Below are positions 56,051 through 64,000 of a DNA stretch of 64,000 bases, piece by piece; within the stretch, counting starts at the first letter, position 1; every line of letters starts with the position of its first letter. The DNA comes from Geomobilibacter sp964432205. GTDB taxonomy: Bacteria; Desulfobacterota; Desulfuromonadia; Geobacterales; DSM-12255. Below the pieces are notes generated by a model. That model saw only the letters and a program-made list of their open reading frames with translations, was not told the DNA's origin and searched no databases. The position numbers were made by a program, and so were the translations under genes. The DNA is taken from assembly GCA_964432205.1 (NCBI GenBank), contig CAYSMK010000023.1:1-64000 (forward strand). Direction: 5' to 3'.

Positions 56051-59000
56051 ATGAGCAAATTCGACGACCTTGTACGCAAGCTGAAGGAGATATTCCAGAT
56101 CGACCGTCCCGAGTTGGATTTCGGCGTCTACCGAATCCTCAATGCCCGGGCTGGTGAGATCAACGACTACCTGGACAACCGTCTGAAGGCGCGGGTGCAG
56201 GAGGCGCTGGTCAATGCAGGAAATGCCAACCTTGAGCAGTTGCGCAAGGAATTGGCCGAAGCGGAGAAAAATACCCAGTCCCTTGGCATGAACGCAGACG
56301 ATGTCCCCAAGGTAAGGGAGCTGCGCCAGCGGATAGCCGAACTTTCCGCCGGCAGCGCCGATCATGAGAATGCAGTCTTCTCGCATCTGCTCACCTTTTT
56401 CTCCCGCTATTACGACAGCGGCGACTTCATCAGCCAGCGCCGCTACAAGGGGGATACCTACGCCATCCCGTACGCCGGCGAAGAAGTAGTGCTGCACTGG
56501 GCCAACAAGGACCAGTATTACACCAAGAGCGGCGAGAACTTTGCCAACTACAGCTTCAAGCTGCCTGATGGCCGCACCGTGCAGTTTCGGCTGGTGGCCG
56601 CCGACACTGCCAAGGATAACCGCAAGGACAACGACAAGGAACGCCGGTTTGTGCTGATTGACCGGCAAGTCCGTGTCGTGACCGATGATGACGGCGACGA
56701 GTATGAAGAGGAACTGCTGCAGGTTGAGGAGGCGGATGGCGATCTGCTGCTTCGCTTCGAGTATCGGCCGACGCCCAAGGGGACCAGGCAGGACGATCTG
56801 GTAGGCAAGGCGGTGCAGGCCGTGCTGGGGAACGAGGCCGTCAAATCGAGATGGCTAGACCTTGCCAAGCGGGAGCCGACCGAGAAGAACCCCCAGCGTA
56901 CCCTGCTGGAAAAGCAGCTGACCACCTACACCCAGAAGAACTGCGCCGACTATTTCATCCACAAGGATCTTGGTGGTTTCCTGCGTCGCGAGCTGGATTT
57001 CTATATCAAGAACGAGGTGATGAACCTGGATGACGTGCAAAACGCCAAGCGGTTTGCCGACATCGAGAAGAACCTGCGGATGATCCAGTGCCTGCGGACC
57101 ATTGCTTTGGATCTGATCACCTTCCTGGCCCAGCTGGAGGATTTCCAGAAGAAGCTCTGGCTGAAGAAGAAATTCGTGGTGACAGCCCATTATTGCATCA
57201 CATTAGACCGGGTCATCAAGGATGCGCCAGAACTGCTGGATGCGATTGCCGCCAACAATCGGCAATGGGAGCAGTGGGAGAGTTTGGGGATAATGAAGGC
57301 GGAGGCTGCCAGAAATTGTGACTATCTCAAAGCCCATCCCTTTCTGATGGTGGATACCGCCCTGTTCGATGCAGCTTTCAGAGATAAGCTGCTGGGATCG
57401 ATCGACGATCTTGACGAATCGTTGGATGGATTGTTGATTCATGGAGATAATTTTCAGGCGCTGAATCTGCTGCAGGAGCGATACAGAGAGAGAGTTGGCG
57501 CCGTATACATTGATCCACCATATAATACTGATGGCAGCCCGATAGCTTATAAGAACGGATATAAGAAATCGAGCTGGAACTCTTTGATCCAATCCAGACT
57601 TACAAATACTCTTCCTCTCATGTCAGAGGACGCCTTGGTCTGCGTCACAATCGATGACTTCCAAAAGGAAGAGCTTACGTTCATTATTCAGAATGTTTTT
57701 GGATCGGATGGCATTTCAGGAACAATAGCCATTCGCTCAAATCCATCTGGTCGACCCGTCCCGAGCGGATTTGCTCAATCACATGAGTATGCAATCTATG
57801 CCCATAAAACAAGCAGTGCCAAAGTTGGCGCTCTCCCGCGATCTGCAGCTCAGCTCCAGCGCTATCGGGAGATAGACGACGAGGGACGATATATGTGGGA
57901 GCTATTCCGGAAACGCGGTTCAGCGTCACTCAAATCCGATCGTCCCACTATGTACTATCCGCTTTACTTCAATGGCAGATCAATCCGAATTCCAGAGATG
58001 GAATGGGACGAAGCGAGTAAGGATTGGGCTGTTACTGAGCAACCATTGGCCGATGAAGTACTGCTTTGGCCAATTGATGAGGAAGGATTGCAGCGTCGGT
58101 GGCGCTGGAGTCCAGACAGAGTTAAGCAGGATTATAGCCAATTTAAGGTTAAGAATGAAGATAGAACAGCAGCTACTGTTTACTACAAGTATAGACCCAA
58201 AAGCGAGACAGTACTTCCACCAACTGTATGGGTTGATTCAAAGTACTCTGCAACTGAGTATGGCACTGACACTATTAAAAACTTGTTTGGCACATCGTCT
58301 GTATTTGACTTCCCAAAGAGTATTCATGCAGTTTTTGACTGCCTTTGGATCGGCGGGGCTGAACGAAAAAATGTTACTATTTTAGATTACTTCGCGGGTT
58401 CAGGCACGACGGGACATGCCGTTCTCTCGTTAAATCGAGCCGATGAGGGCCATCGAAAATACATCTTGGCTGATCAAGGTGCTTACTTCGACACCGTAAT
58501 AAAAGCGCGCATGCAAAAGATTGCATTCTCAAGCGAATGGGATATGGGAAAACCCACCGCCCCGGAAACCGGCATCTCCCATGCCTTCAAGGTCCTCAAG
58601 ATCGAAAGCTACGAAGACACCCTCAATAACCTTGAACTCCGTCGCAGTGCCGAGCAGCAGAGCTTGCTGGAAGGATTGGGGCAGGAGGCCAGGGACGACT
58701 ACCTGCTCCGCTACCTGCTCGACATCGAAAGCCGTGGCTCGATCCTGTCGGTGGACTCATTCCACAAGCCCTTCGACTGCACGCTGAAGGTGGCGGTAGA
58801 TTCCGCCGGTGCCTGCGAGGAGCGGTCCATCGACCTGGTGGAAACCTTCAATTATCTGATCGGCCTCAAGGTCAAACAGATCGATGCCTTGCGGGACCGG
58901 GGCATTGTCATGGTGCAGGGAACCTTGCCGACCGGGGAGAAGACGCTGGTTATCTGGCGCGATTGCGAGCAGGTTGACTATGAGGCACTCAACCGGTTCT

Positions 59001-59179
59001 GCGACAGCCACGATATCAACCCCAGGGACAGCGAATTCGAGGTGGTCTATATCAACGGCGATCACAATATCCCGTCAGTGTTGACCACCACCGAAGACGA
59101 AGGGGGAATCACCAAGACCCTCAAAATTCGTCAGATTGAGCCGGAGTTCCTGAGCCGGATGTTTGGTGGGGATGTGTGA
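56051..59179 (+). CDS. Beta-class N6-adenine DNA methyltransferase (type III Mod-like) with long N-terminal region
   Basis: The 1042-residue protein has motif IV VYIDPPYNTDG (Asp488-Tyr491) before motif I LDYFAGSGTTGHAV (Phe781), the order of beta-class Mod enzymes. The ~290 residues between hold the target recognition domain. The first ~450 residues (KFDDLVRKLKEIFQIDRPELDFGVYRIL opening, coiled segments) are an extra region not found in classical Mod. Ribosome site GAGAGG precedes the ATG. DNA from about 57,400 to 58,520 is distinctly AT-rich (about 40% GC) against about 60% on both sides, a mosaic expected for an exchanged specificity domain. It should protect host DNA and may recruit the neighbouring helicases. 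Confidence 0.9.
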   Translation: MSKFDDLVRKLKEIFQIDRPELDFGVYRILNARAGEINDYLDNRLKARVQEALVNAGNANLEQLRKELAEAEKNTQSLGMNADDVPKVRELRQRIAELSAGSADHENAVFSHLLTFFSRYYDSGDFISQRRYKGDTYAIPYAGEEVVLHWANKDQYYTKSGENFANYSFKLPDGRTVQFRLVAADTAKDNRKDNDKERRFVLIDRQVRVVTDDDGDEYEEELLQVEEADGDLLLRFEYRPTPKGTRQDDLVGKAVQAVLGNEAVKSRWLDLAKREPTEKNPQRTLLEKQLTTYTQKNCADYFIHKDLGGFLRRELDFYIKNEVMNLDDVQNAKRFADIEKNLRMIQCLRTIALDLITFLAQLEDFQKKLWLKKKFVVTAHYCITLDRVIKDAPELLDAIAANNRQWEQWESLGIMKAEAARNCDYLKAHPFLMVDTALFDAAFRDKLLGSIDDLDESLDGLLIHGDNFQALNLLQERYRERVGAVYIDPPYNTDGSPIAYKNGYKKSSWNSLIQSRLTNTLPLMSEDALVCVTIDDFQKEELTFIIQNVFGSDGISGTIAIRSNPSGRPVPSGFAQSHEYAIYAHKTSSAKVGALPRSAAQLQRYREIDDEGRYMWELFRKRGSASLKSDRPTMYYPLYFNGRSIRIPEMEWDEASKDWAVTEQPLADEVLLWPIDEEGLQRRWRWSPDRVKQDYSQFKVKNEDRTAATVYYKYRPKSETVLPPTVWVDSKYSATEYGTDTIKNLFGTSSVFDFPKSIHAVFDCLWIGGAERKNVTILDYFAGSGTTGHAVLSLNRADEGHRKYILADQGAYFDTVIKARMQKIAFSSEWDMGKPTAPETGISHAFKVLKIESYEDTLNNLELRRSAEQQSLLEGLGQEARDDYLLRYLLDIESRGSILSVDSFHKPFDCTLKVAVDSAGACEERSIDLVETFNYLIGLKVKQIDALRDRGIVMVQGTLPTGEKTLVIWRDCEQVDYEALNRFCDSHDINPRDSEFEVVYINGDHNIPSVLTTTEDEGGITKTLKIRQIEPEFLSRMFGGDV

Positions 59180-59182
59180 GGA

Positions 59183-59566
59183 TCAGCATCCCTGAACGGG
59201 AAGGAGAGAAATGCCGGAAAAGTGGGAGTCGTTGGTGATGAGGGTGGCGTTGCGGGACAGGGCGGAGGCGCCGATGACGGCGTCGGGAAGTTTCAGCCGG
59301 TGGCGGCTGCGCAGGTCAAGCGCCAGTTTCATCAAGCCGCTGTCGTCATGTGTCAGGGCGACAACCTCAATTCGTTCGCAGAATTCAGTAAAGCAGGCGC
59401 GGTCGCTATCGGAAAGGCCATCGAAGGCAAGAAATTCCAGGTAGGTGATAACCGAAATGCCCACATATTCAGCCGCTTCAAGCAGTTCTGCCAGGTTACG
59501 GTTGCCCGACAGAAGAGAAACCACGGCGTTTGTATCCAGCAGGAATCGGCGTTTACCACTCATCAC
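59183..59566 (-). CDS. PIN-domain toxin (VapC-like)
   Basis: The 127-residue protein has the PIN acidic residues in FLLDTNAVVSLL (Asp11), TYLEFLAF (Glu44), LPDAVIGASAL and LITNDSHF, all intact, so nuclease activity is expected. VapC toxins cut tRNA or rRNA. It lies on the opposite strand between the methyltransferase and Res genes, and its start overlaps the antitoxin gene by 14 bp. Confidence 0.88.
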   Translation of the reverse strand: MMSGKRRFLLDTNAVVSLLSGNRNLAELLEAAEYVGISVITYLEFLAFDGLSDSDRACFTEFCERIEVVALTHDDSGLMKLALDLRSRHRLKLPDAVIGASALSRNATLITNDSHFSGISLLPVQGC

Positions 59567-59762
59567 GCATGCTCCGTTGGGCCGCCACAGCGTCTCCTTT
59601 CCAGGAAAGCCTGCCGCAGAGATCGGTGAAGCTTCGTTTCGTTGTATGGATTTTCTTCACAGGTTTGCGACGCTCAAGCAGAAACTGGTAATAATCCAGC
59701 AGCTCGCGGCGTAAAGCCGGAGTTAGTGCGGAAATATCGAGTTGTTTGGCTGTCATAGGCAT
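59553..59762 (-). CDS. Putative antitoxin partner of the PIN toxin (DUF2281-like)
   Basis: The 69-residue protein has LDISALTPALRRELLDYYQFLLERRKP, the helix pattern seen in DUF2281-type antitoxins, then a basic and hydrophobic tail that would bind the toxin. GGAGG precedes the ATG by 8 bp. It overlaps the PIN gene, supporting a toxin-antitoxin pair. No clear DNA-binding motif could be identified, so autoregulation is uncertain. Confidence 0.7.
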   Translation of the reverse strand: MPMTAKQLDISALTPALRRELLDYYQFLLERRKPVKKIHTTKRSFTDLCGRLSWKGDAVAAQRSMRDEW

Positions 59763-59848
59763 GATTGAGACCTCCTGATGCTGAAAACAGTAGCACAGAG
59801 GGGAATACGTGACAAGTTTTCGGATAAATTCATCAAGGAACAGACATC

Positions 59849-62800
59849 ATGAGTTTTCATAAGCAATTGGTTCTTAATCGCTGGATGTACCGATTCTTCA
59901 GGGGAGGGAGCCTGCAGGCCCTGAAGGTGCGTCTGGGCGATGATCGCCATGAAGGAATCGAGGATGACGGCCAGACCCGCTACTTTCGCGAACTGTCACA
60001 CAACCTGTTCGAGGTTGACCGGATCGGCGTCGATGATTTCCGCCGCTATGACCTGAATATCGTTCAGCACTGGCAGACTATCACCCGCAGGCGGAACCGG
60101 CTGGAAGAGACCGAGCTGCAGATGAAGTATTTCCAGTATCTGTCGCTGCTGTTCAGCGAAATCTACCTGGACTGCTACTTCAACCGGCGGCAGTTGCTGC
60201 TGGACGGGCTGAATGCAGAGCTGGCGGGGTATAACGCTAAGACAGCCGCTGCAGACCGTTTTCAGCCGTTCGATGCAGATGAACTGAACAAGCTCGCCTT
60301 CTGGAACGCCACCGGCTCGGGCAAGACCCTCCTGCTGCACGTCAATATCCTGCAGTACCTGCACTACTTCCAGAGCGGCAACCAGAGCTTCTATCCGGAC
60401 AAGATCATCCTGCTGACTCCCAATGAAGGACTGTCCCGTCAACATCTTGAGGAACTGGACCTTTCCGGCTTCCATTTCTTCCAACTGTTCGACAAGAACA
60501 AAAACGCCTTCCGTGGCACCGTCGAGGTCATCGACATCAACAAGCTGGGTGACGAGATGGGGGACAAGACGGTCGCGGTGGAGGCGTTCGAGGGGAACAA
60601 CCTGGTGCTGGTGGACGAGGGACACCGGGGAACCGGGACTGCCGCCGGAGCCTGGATGAGCCGTCGCGAAGCGCTTTGCCGGGGCGGATTTGCCTTCGAG
60701 TATTCGGCCACCTTCGGTCAGGCGGTTGCCCGTGGCTGGGTGGTCACCAAGGCGGAAGAGGAGGCGCAGAAGAAAAAGGCCAAGGTGCAGTTCGACACCG
60801 CCAGCCTGAAGAAACTGACGGAGGAGCAGCGGCAACAGATTGCCCTTAACAGTGAAGAAAAACGGAAGGCCCGCCTGCTGGCGACGCGGGAGATCTACGC
60901 CAAGTGCATCCTCTTCGACTATTCGTATAAGTTCTTTTATGAGGACGGCTATGGCAAGGAGTCGCTGATCCTCAACCTTGCTGATGACAACGACGAGGAA
61001 ACACGGAACCTCTATTTCACCGCCTGCCTGTTGAGTTTTTACCAGCAGCAGTATCTCTGGGCGCGGCACCGGGAACAGCTGGATGAGTTCAACATTGAGA
61101 AACCGCTCTGGGTGTTTGTCGGCAACAAGGTTAACGACGATGATTCTGACATCCTGACCGTGGTCCAGTTCCTGGCCGACTTCCTCAACAACGACTCCCA
61201 GTACAAAGCTTGGATTGCCGATTTACTGGCAGGCAGGGCAAGGCTCCTGGACAAAAAGGGGCGCGACATTTTCGACCGGCGCTTCACGCCTTTGATGGGG
61301 ACACCTGCCGACACGGTCTATGCCGACGTTCTGAAGCGGCTCTTCAACAGTGAATCCCGCCAGCGGCTCAAATTGGTCAACCTGAAGGGGAGCAAGGGTG
61401 AACTGGCCCTACGTGTGGGAGTCAATGAGCCGTTCGGGTTGATCAATATCGGTGATGATGCGGCGTTCTTCAAGCTCTGCGATGATGCTGTTGAATTCGA
61501 CAATGAAGCAGATGAATTCGGGACTTCGCTATTCGGAACATTGAACGCTAAAGAGAATTCATTGCATGTTCTGATCGGCTCCCGCAAGTTCACCGAGGGG
61601 TGGAGCAGTTGGCGGGTCTCGACGATGGGTCTGCTCAATATGGGGCAAGGAGAAGGTTCGCAGATCATCCAGCTCTTCGGTCGCGGGGTGCGTCTCAAGG
61701 GGAAGGAGTATTCCCTGAAACGGAGCGCGCCGGGACAACGGCCAAAGGGACTCCATCTGGACAAGCTGGAAACGCTCAACATTTTCGGTGTGCGCGCCAG
61801 CTACATGGCGCAGTTCAAACAGTATCTGCAGGAAGAAGGGGTTTCGACCAGTGATGAAATCATCGAGCTGGATTTCGAGACCCGCCACTCCCCCTGCTTC
61901 CCCAAGGACAAGCTTAAGTCACTGGCCCTCAAGGATGGCTATAAGGACAATCAGAAAAACGGCTTCAAGCGGAAGCAGTTCCCTTTGTTGTATGAGATTC
62001 CGGCAGAATTCGCCGGCAAGATCAAAAAGCCCCACATTGAACTGGACCTGTACCCCCGGCTTGAAGCCCTGAGCACGCAGGGCGGGGGTACAGCAGGAGC
62101 GGTAACCAATATACGGCAGATCGGAAAGATTGCTTCAACAGCAATGTCGATGTTTGATTTCGACCGGATATTCCTGGCGGTGCAGGAGTACAAGCTGCAA
62201 CGGAGTATGAGCAACCTGCGGCTGGACCGGCAAAGGCTGGAGGCCTTCTGCACCGGATTTAACAGCTGGTACACCCTGCATATCCCCGCCGCGGAGCTGA
62301 TCATCCGGACATTTTCAGACATTCGGAAGCAGGAAGATTTTCTCATCCGCCTCCTACAGGATTATACCGACCGATTGTACAAGACCCTGAAGAACGCCTA
62401 TGAGGGGCAGTTTTACGAAGTGGTGCAGGTGCGTGGCGATGACGACACCATGCTCAAGGTCTATCATTTTGAAATTGAAGATACCGATGATGGACAGGAA
62501 TACCTGAGACGATTGGAAGAGTTGCAGCAGCTGGTAGTTTCCGGGAAACTTGGCGAGGCGAGCAGATGGGATGCAAACCAGATGGTTGCCATCTGCTTCG
62601 ATCGGCACCTGTATTATCCGCTGCTTTCTATCGATGGCAATGTACCGCTCAAGATGCGTCCACTGGCGTTTGAGGCTGAGAGCGAGATCGAGTTTGTGAG
62701 AGACCTGGAGGCGTTCTACGGGTCACCTGCCGGAAAGAGTGCCATTGGCAACCGCAGCCTCTACCTGCTCCGCAATGCCGACACCAAGGCCAAAGGGCTT

Positions 62801-63136
62801 GGCTTTGCCCTTGCTGGGAATTTCTATCCGGACTTCCTGCTCTGGCTGGTGGACGACACAACCGGCCAGCAATGGCTCAACTTCATCGACCCGAAAGGGA
62901 TTCGCCAGATCAACCTGACTGACCCCAAGTTCGGCCTGTATCAGGAGGTGAAGGTGCTGCAGACAAAGCTGGCCGACTCCAAACTGATCCTGAATGCCTT
63001 CATTCTTTCAAAAACGAAAATAGCGGACATTCTCAACAACAACTGCTCCGAACAGGATCTTGAAGAGCGGCATCTGCTGTTCATGGAGCATGGTGGAGCA
63101 TCTTACCTGCCGAAGATGTTTGCACGGATGCGGTGA
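59849..63136 (+). CDS. Type III restriction Res-like helicase-nuclease
   Basis: The 1095-residue protein has a superfamily 2 helicase core: FWNATGSGKTLLLHV (Lys159), LLTPNEGLSRQHL, LVDEGHRGTG with a DEGH box at 256-259, EYSATFG, and late motifs SRKFTEGWSSWRVSTMGLLNMG and QLFGRGVRLKG. Near the C-terminus FYPDFLLW (Asp995) and FIDPKGI (Asp1014, Lys1016) form a PD-(D/E)XK nuclease motif. It is longer and more divergent than classical Res. AAGGAAC lies before the ATG. With the Mod-like gene it makes a type III-like pair, but the SNF2 gene and the extra Mod domain set it apart. Confidence 0.88.
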   Translation: MSFHKQLVLNRWMYRFFRGGSLQALKVRLGDDRHEGIEDDGQTRYFRELSHNLFEVDRIGVDDFRRYDLNIVQHWQTITRRRNRLEETELQMKYFQYLSLLFSEIYLDCYFNRRQLLLDGLNAELAGYNAKTAAADRFQPFDADELNKLAFWNATGSGKTLLLHVNILQYLHYFQSGNQSFYPDKIILLTPNEGLSRQHLEELDLSGFHFFQLFDKNKNAFRGTVEVIDINKLGDEMGDKTVAVEAFEGNNLVLVDEGHRGTGTAAGAWMSRREALCRGGFAFEYSATFGQAVARGWVVTKAEEEAQKKKAKVQFDTASLKKLTEEQRQQIALNSEEKRKARLLATREIYAKCILFDYSYKFFYEDGYGKESLILNLADDNDEETRNLYFTACLLSFYQQQYLWARHREQLDEFNIEKPLWVFVGNKVNDDDSDILTVVQFLADFLNNDSQYKAWIADLLAGRARLLDKKGRDIFDRRFTPLMGTPADTVYADVLKRLFNSESRQRLKLVNLKGSKGELALRVGVNEPFGLINIGDDAAFFKLCDDAVEFDNEADEFGTSLFGTLNAKENSLHVLIGSRKFTEGWSSWRVSTMGLLNMGQGEGSQIIQLFGRGVRLKGKEYSLKRSAPGQRPKGLHLDKLETLNIFGVRASYMAQFKQYLQEEGVSTSDEIIELDFETRHSPCFPKDKLKSLALKDGYKDNQKNGFKRKQFPLLYEIPAEFAGKIKKPHIELDLYPRLEALSTQGGGTAGAVTNIRQIGKIASTAMSMFDFDRIFLAVQEYKLQRSMSNLRLDRQRLEAFCTGFNSWYTLHIPAAELIIRTFSDIRKQEDFLIRLLQDYTDRLYKTLKNAYEGQFYEVVQVRGDDDTMLKVYHFEIEDTDDGQEYLRRLEELQQLVVSGKLGEASRWDANQMVAICFDRHLYYPLLSIDGNVPLKMRPLAFEAESEIEFVRDLEAFYGSPAGKSAIGNRSLYLLRNADTKAKGLGFALAGNFYPDFLLWLVDDTTGQQWLNFIDPKGIRQINLTDPKFGLYQEVKVLQTKLADSKLILNAFILSKTKIADILNNNCSEQDLEERHLLFMEHGGASYLPKMFARMR

Positions 63137-63264
63137 GCAGTCGTGCCTTTCGACTGAGTCGTCTTATGCTGGAGTTGGATGATGAGGCCGTCATTGGCTA
63201 TGCCTCGCCGGATGGGAATTTGGAGAGGTTGTGCGGTGATTATTGGGGGAAGCGTCTTGATTAA
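63133..63264 (+). CDS. Small ORF translationally coupled to the Res-like gene
   Basis: GTG 63133 overlaps the Res stop (GTGA) and opens a 43-codon frame ending in TAA at 63262-63264. The predicted peptide contains LELDDEAVIGYASPDGNLERL and is acidic in the middle. It resembles nothing I recognise. It could be a small accessory subunit or the remnant of a larger gene cut when the downstream toxin pair arrived. No separate ribosome site is seen, but the overlap would allow re-initiation. Confidence 0.35.
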   Translation: MSSRAFRLSRLMLELDDEAVIGYASPDGNLERLCGDYWGKRLD

Positions 63265-63497
63265 AGCCGGTCGAACTCTTCCGGCTCCACATCCGGCACC
63301 TTGGCCAGCGCCTGCCGGAACTTGGCCTGCGAACCTTTTCTGGCGCGCTCTTCCAGATAGCTCTCCGTTGTCAATGCCGAAATCTTTTCTGCGATGGCCG
63401 AGGTAATAAACTGATTCAACGAAATATGGTCTTGCGTTGCTACTTCCTTTGCCATTTTGTGCAGTGAATCGGGAAGTCTCACATTGATTGCGCTCAT
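63261..63497 (-). CDS. Ribbon-helix-helix antitoxin (Arc/HicB-like)
   Basis: The 78-residue protein opens SAINVRLPDSLHKMAKEVA and continues ISLNQFITSAIAEKI, a complete ribbon-helix-helix DNA-binding fold. A charged tail with PDVEPEEFDRL follows. It follows the PIN toxin gene with a 4-bp overlap (ATGA) and has AAGGAGC upstream of its ATG. It probably neutralises the toxin and represses the pair. Order is toxin first, the reverse of most type II modules. Confidence 0.85.
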   Translation of the reverse strand: MSAINVRLPDSLHKMAKEVATQDHISLNQFITSAIAEKISALTTESYLEERARKGSQAKFRQALAKVPDVEPEEFDRL

Positions 63498-63910
63498 GTG
63501 CTTGCTCCTTTCTGCCGCAAAAACTCTGCCGGCGTCTTAACAATAATACCGAATTTCCCGGCCCTTTTAAAATTTCTCACATTCCATGTTATGATATCCG
63601 CTCCGCATTTCACGGCAAGTTCCAGGATGAAATCATCGTCTGCATCCTTTAACACCGGTCTCCAGAGATAGAAGATCTTGTGCTGGTTCCCCACGCTGCA
63701 GAGGTAGTCGATAATATCGTTGATCTCCACCTTGCTCAGGTGAAGGTTTTCCCGTTGCAGCACCTCTTCATATTCGGCCACCAGTGGAGTAGAAAGATTG
63801 ATGGTAAATAAGCCGCTGTCAACGAGTGACAGTAACCTGAACGAGGACCCCCGCGACGACTTGAGCGCCGCAACGAGAACATTGGTGTCGAGAACAATTT
63901 GACTATTCAT
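63494..63910 (-). CDS. PIN-domain toxin (COG1569 type)
   Basis: The 138-residue protein has QIVLDTNVLVAALKS (Asp8), LVAEYEEVLQRE (Glu), DADDDFILELAVKCGADIITWNVRNF, the signature of the COG1569 branch of PIN toxins. Acidic residues are intact. It is the first gene of a two-gene unit with the RHH antitoxin downstream. A promoter ends 6 bp before the start codon, so the transcript is probably leaderless. Confidence 0.87.
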   Translation of the reverse strand: MNSQIVLDTNVLVAALKSSRGSSFRLLSLVDSGLFTINLSTPLVAEYEEVLQRENLHLSKVEINDIIDYLCSVGNQHKIFYLWRPVLKDADDDFILELAVKCGADIITWNVRNFKRAGKFGIIVKTPAEFLRQKGAST

Positions 63911-63916
63911 GATGGT

Positions 63917-63944
63917 ATTATATGTGATGCTAAAACCACGTCAA
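63917..63944 (-). promoter_or_regulatory. Sigma-70 promoter of the PIN/RHH pair, probably leaderless
   Basis: On the minus strand TTGACG (63939-63944) and a consensus TATAAT (63917-63922) are 16 bp apart. The toxin ATG begins at 63910, 6 bp after the -10 box, where transcription should start. No ribosome site can fit between. Confidence 0.68.
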
Positions 63945-64000
63945 ATAGTTTATGTCTGATGCCCGAGATAGCGGACTGGATGGCCCCACTGACATTGCCG

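Noticed and set aside
53116..63136. Assignment of the defence locus to DISARM, BREX or Zorya
   Set aside because: No DrmA/DrmB (DUF1998), PglZ/BrxC or ZorA/ZorB genes are present; only the SNF2 ATPase and a methyltransferase are shared in general type.
1..64000. tRNA or rRNA genes
   Set aside because: No cloverleaf with a convincing T-loop and acceptor stem and no rRNA-like stretch was found by reading; a tRNA scan was not possible here.

Overview
The window looks like chromosome from a Geobacter-type bacterium (Desulfuromonadales/Geobacterales). The reasons are a 27-heme c-type cytochrome beside a large chemosensory operon, LPS/capsule genes (Wzi, LptE) that imply an outer membrane, high GC in the core genes (about 60% by eye), and the gene orders tmk-holB-ricT-metG, rnc-radical SAM-era-der and leuS-lptE-holA. 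From memory the 17-51 kb order resembles Geobacter sulfurreducens; I could not check this.

Layout. 1-13.9 kb: an AT-rich surface-polysaccharide operon, all on +, mostly with overlapping or nearly abutting genes. It holds an asparagine-synthetase-like amidotransferase, a Wzy-like polymerase, three GT4 glycosyltransferases, two methyltransferases, a phosphoglycosyl transferase, a DegT sugar aminotransferase, a split transketolase and a class I aminotransferase. 14.0-18.8 kb: a higher-GC continuation with its own promoter (CapD/PglF-type dehydratase, Wzi-like outer-membrane protein, GalE). 18.8-33.3 kb: housekeeping genes (yicC, gmk, rpoZ, rel, ridA, rpmB, ydcF, metG, ricT, holB, tmk, rnc, a radical SAM gene, era, der). 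Many of the gaps there are filled by inverted repeats with a 7-nt period. 33.3-47.4 kb: a chemosensory operon (PATAN-REC-GAF-like protein, three stand-alone receivers, CheA, two CheW, CheR, CheB, a GspA-like ATPase, a HEAT-repeat protein, a coiled-coil/GAF protein) ending in the 27-heme cytochrome. No chemoreceptor gene lies in it. 47.5-51.8 kb: leuS, lptE, holA.

51.8-64 kb: an accessory defence region just after holA. A mazEF pair is bracketed by two copies of the last ~30 bp of holA, which suggests an insertion. Then come an XRE repressor and, divergent from it across a 10-bp-arm palindrome, three large genes: a SNF2-family helicase, a beta-class adenine methyltransferase with a long N-terminal region, and a type III Res-like helicase with a PD-(D/E)XK nuclease motif. 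A PIN-toxin cassette sits on the opposite strand between the methyltransferase and Res genes, and a second PIN/ribbon-helix-helix pair follows Res. I infer a three-component, type III-like restriction system with SNF2 remodelling. I cannot match it to a named system such as DISARM, BREX or Zorya.

No tRNA, rRNA, CRISPR array or IS element was recognised. No gene-free stretch exceeds 300 bp; the longest (50540-50802, 52384-52658 and 31723-31932) hold repeats, promoters and terminators described below.
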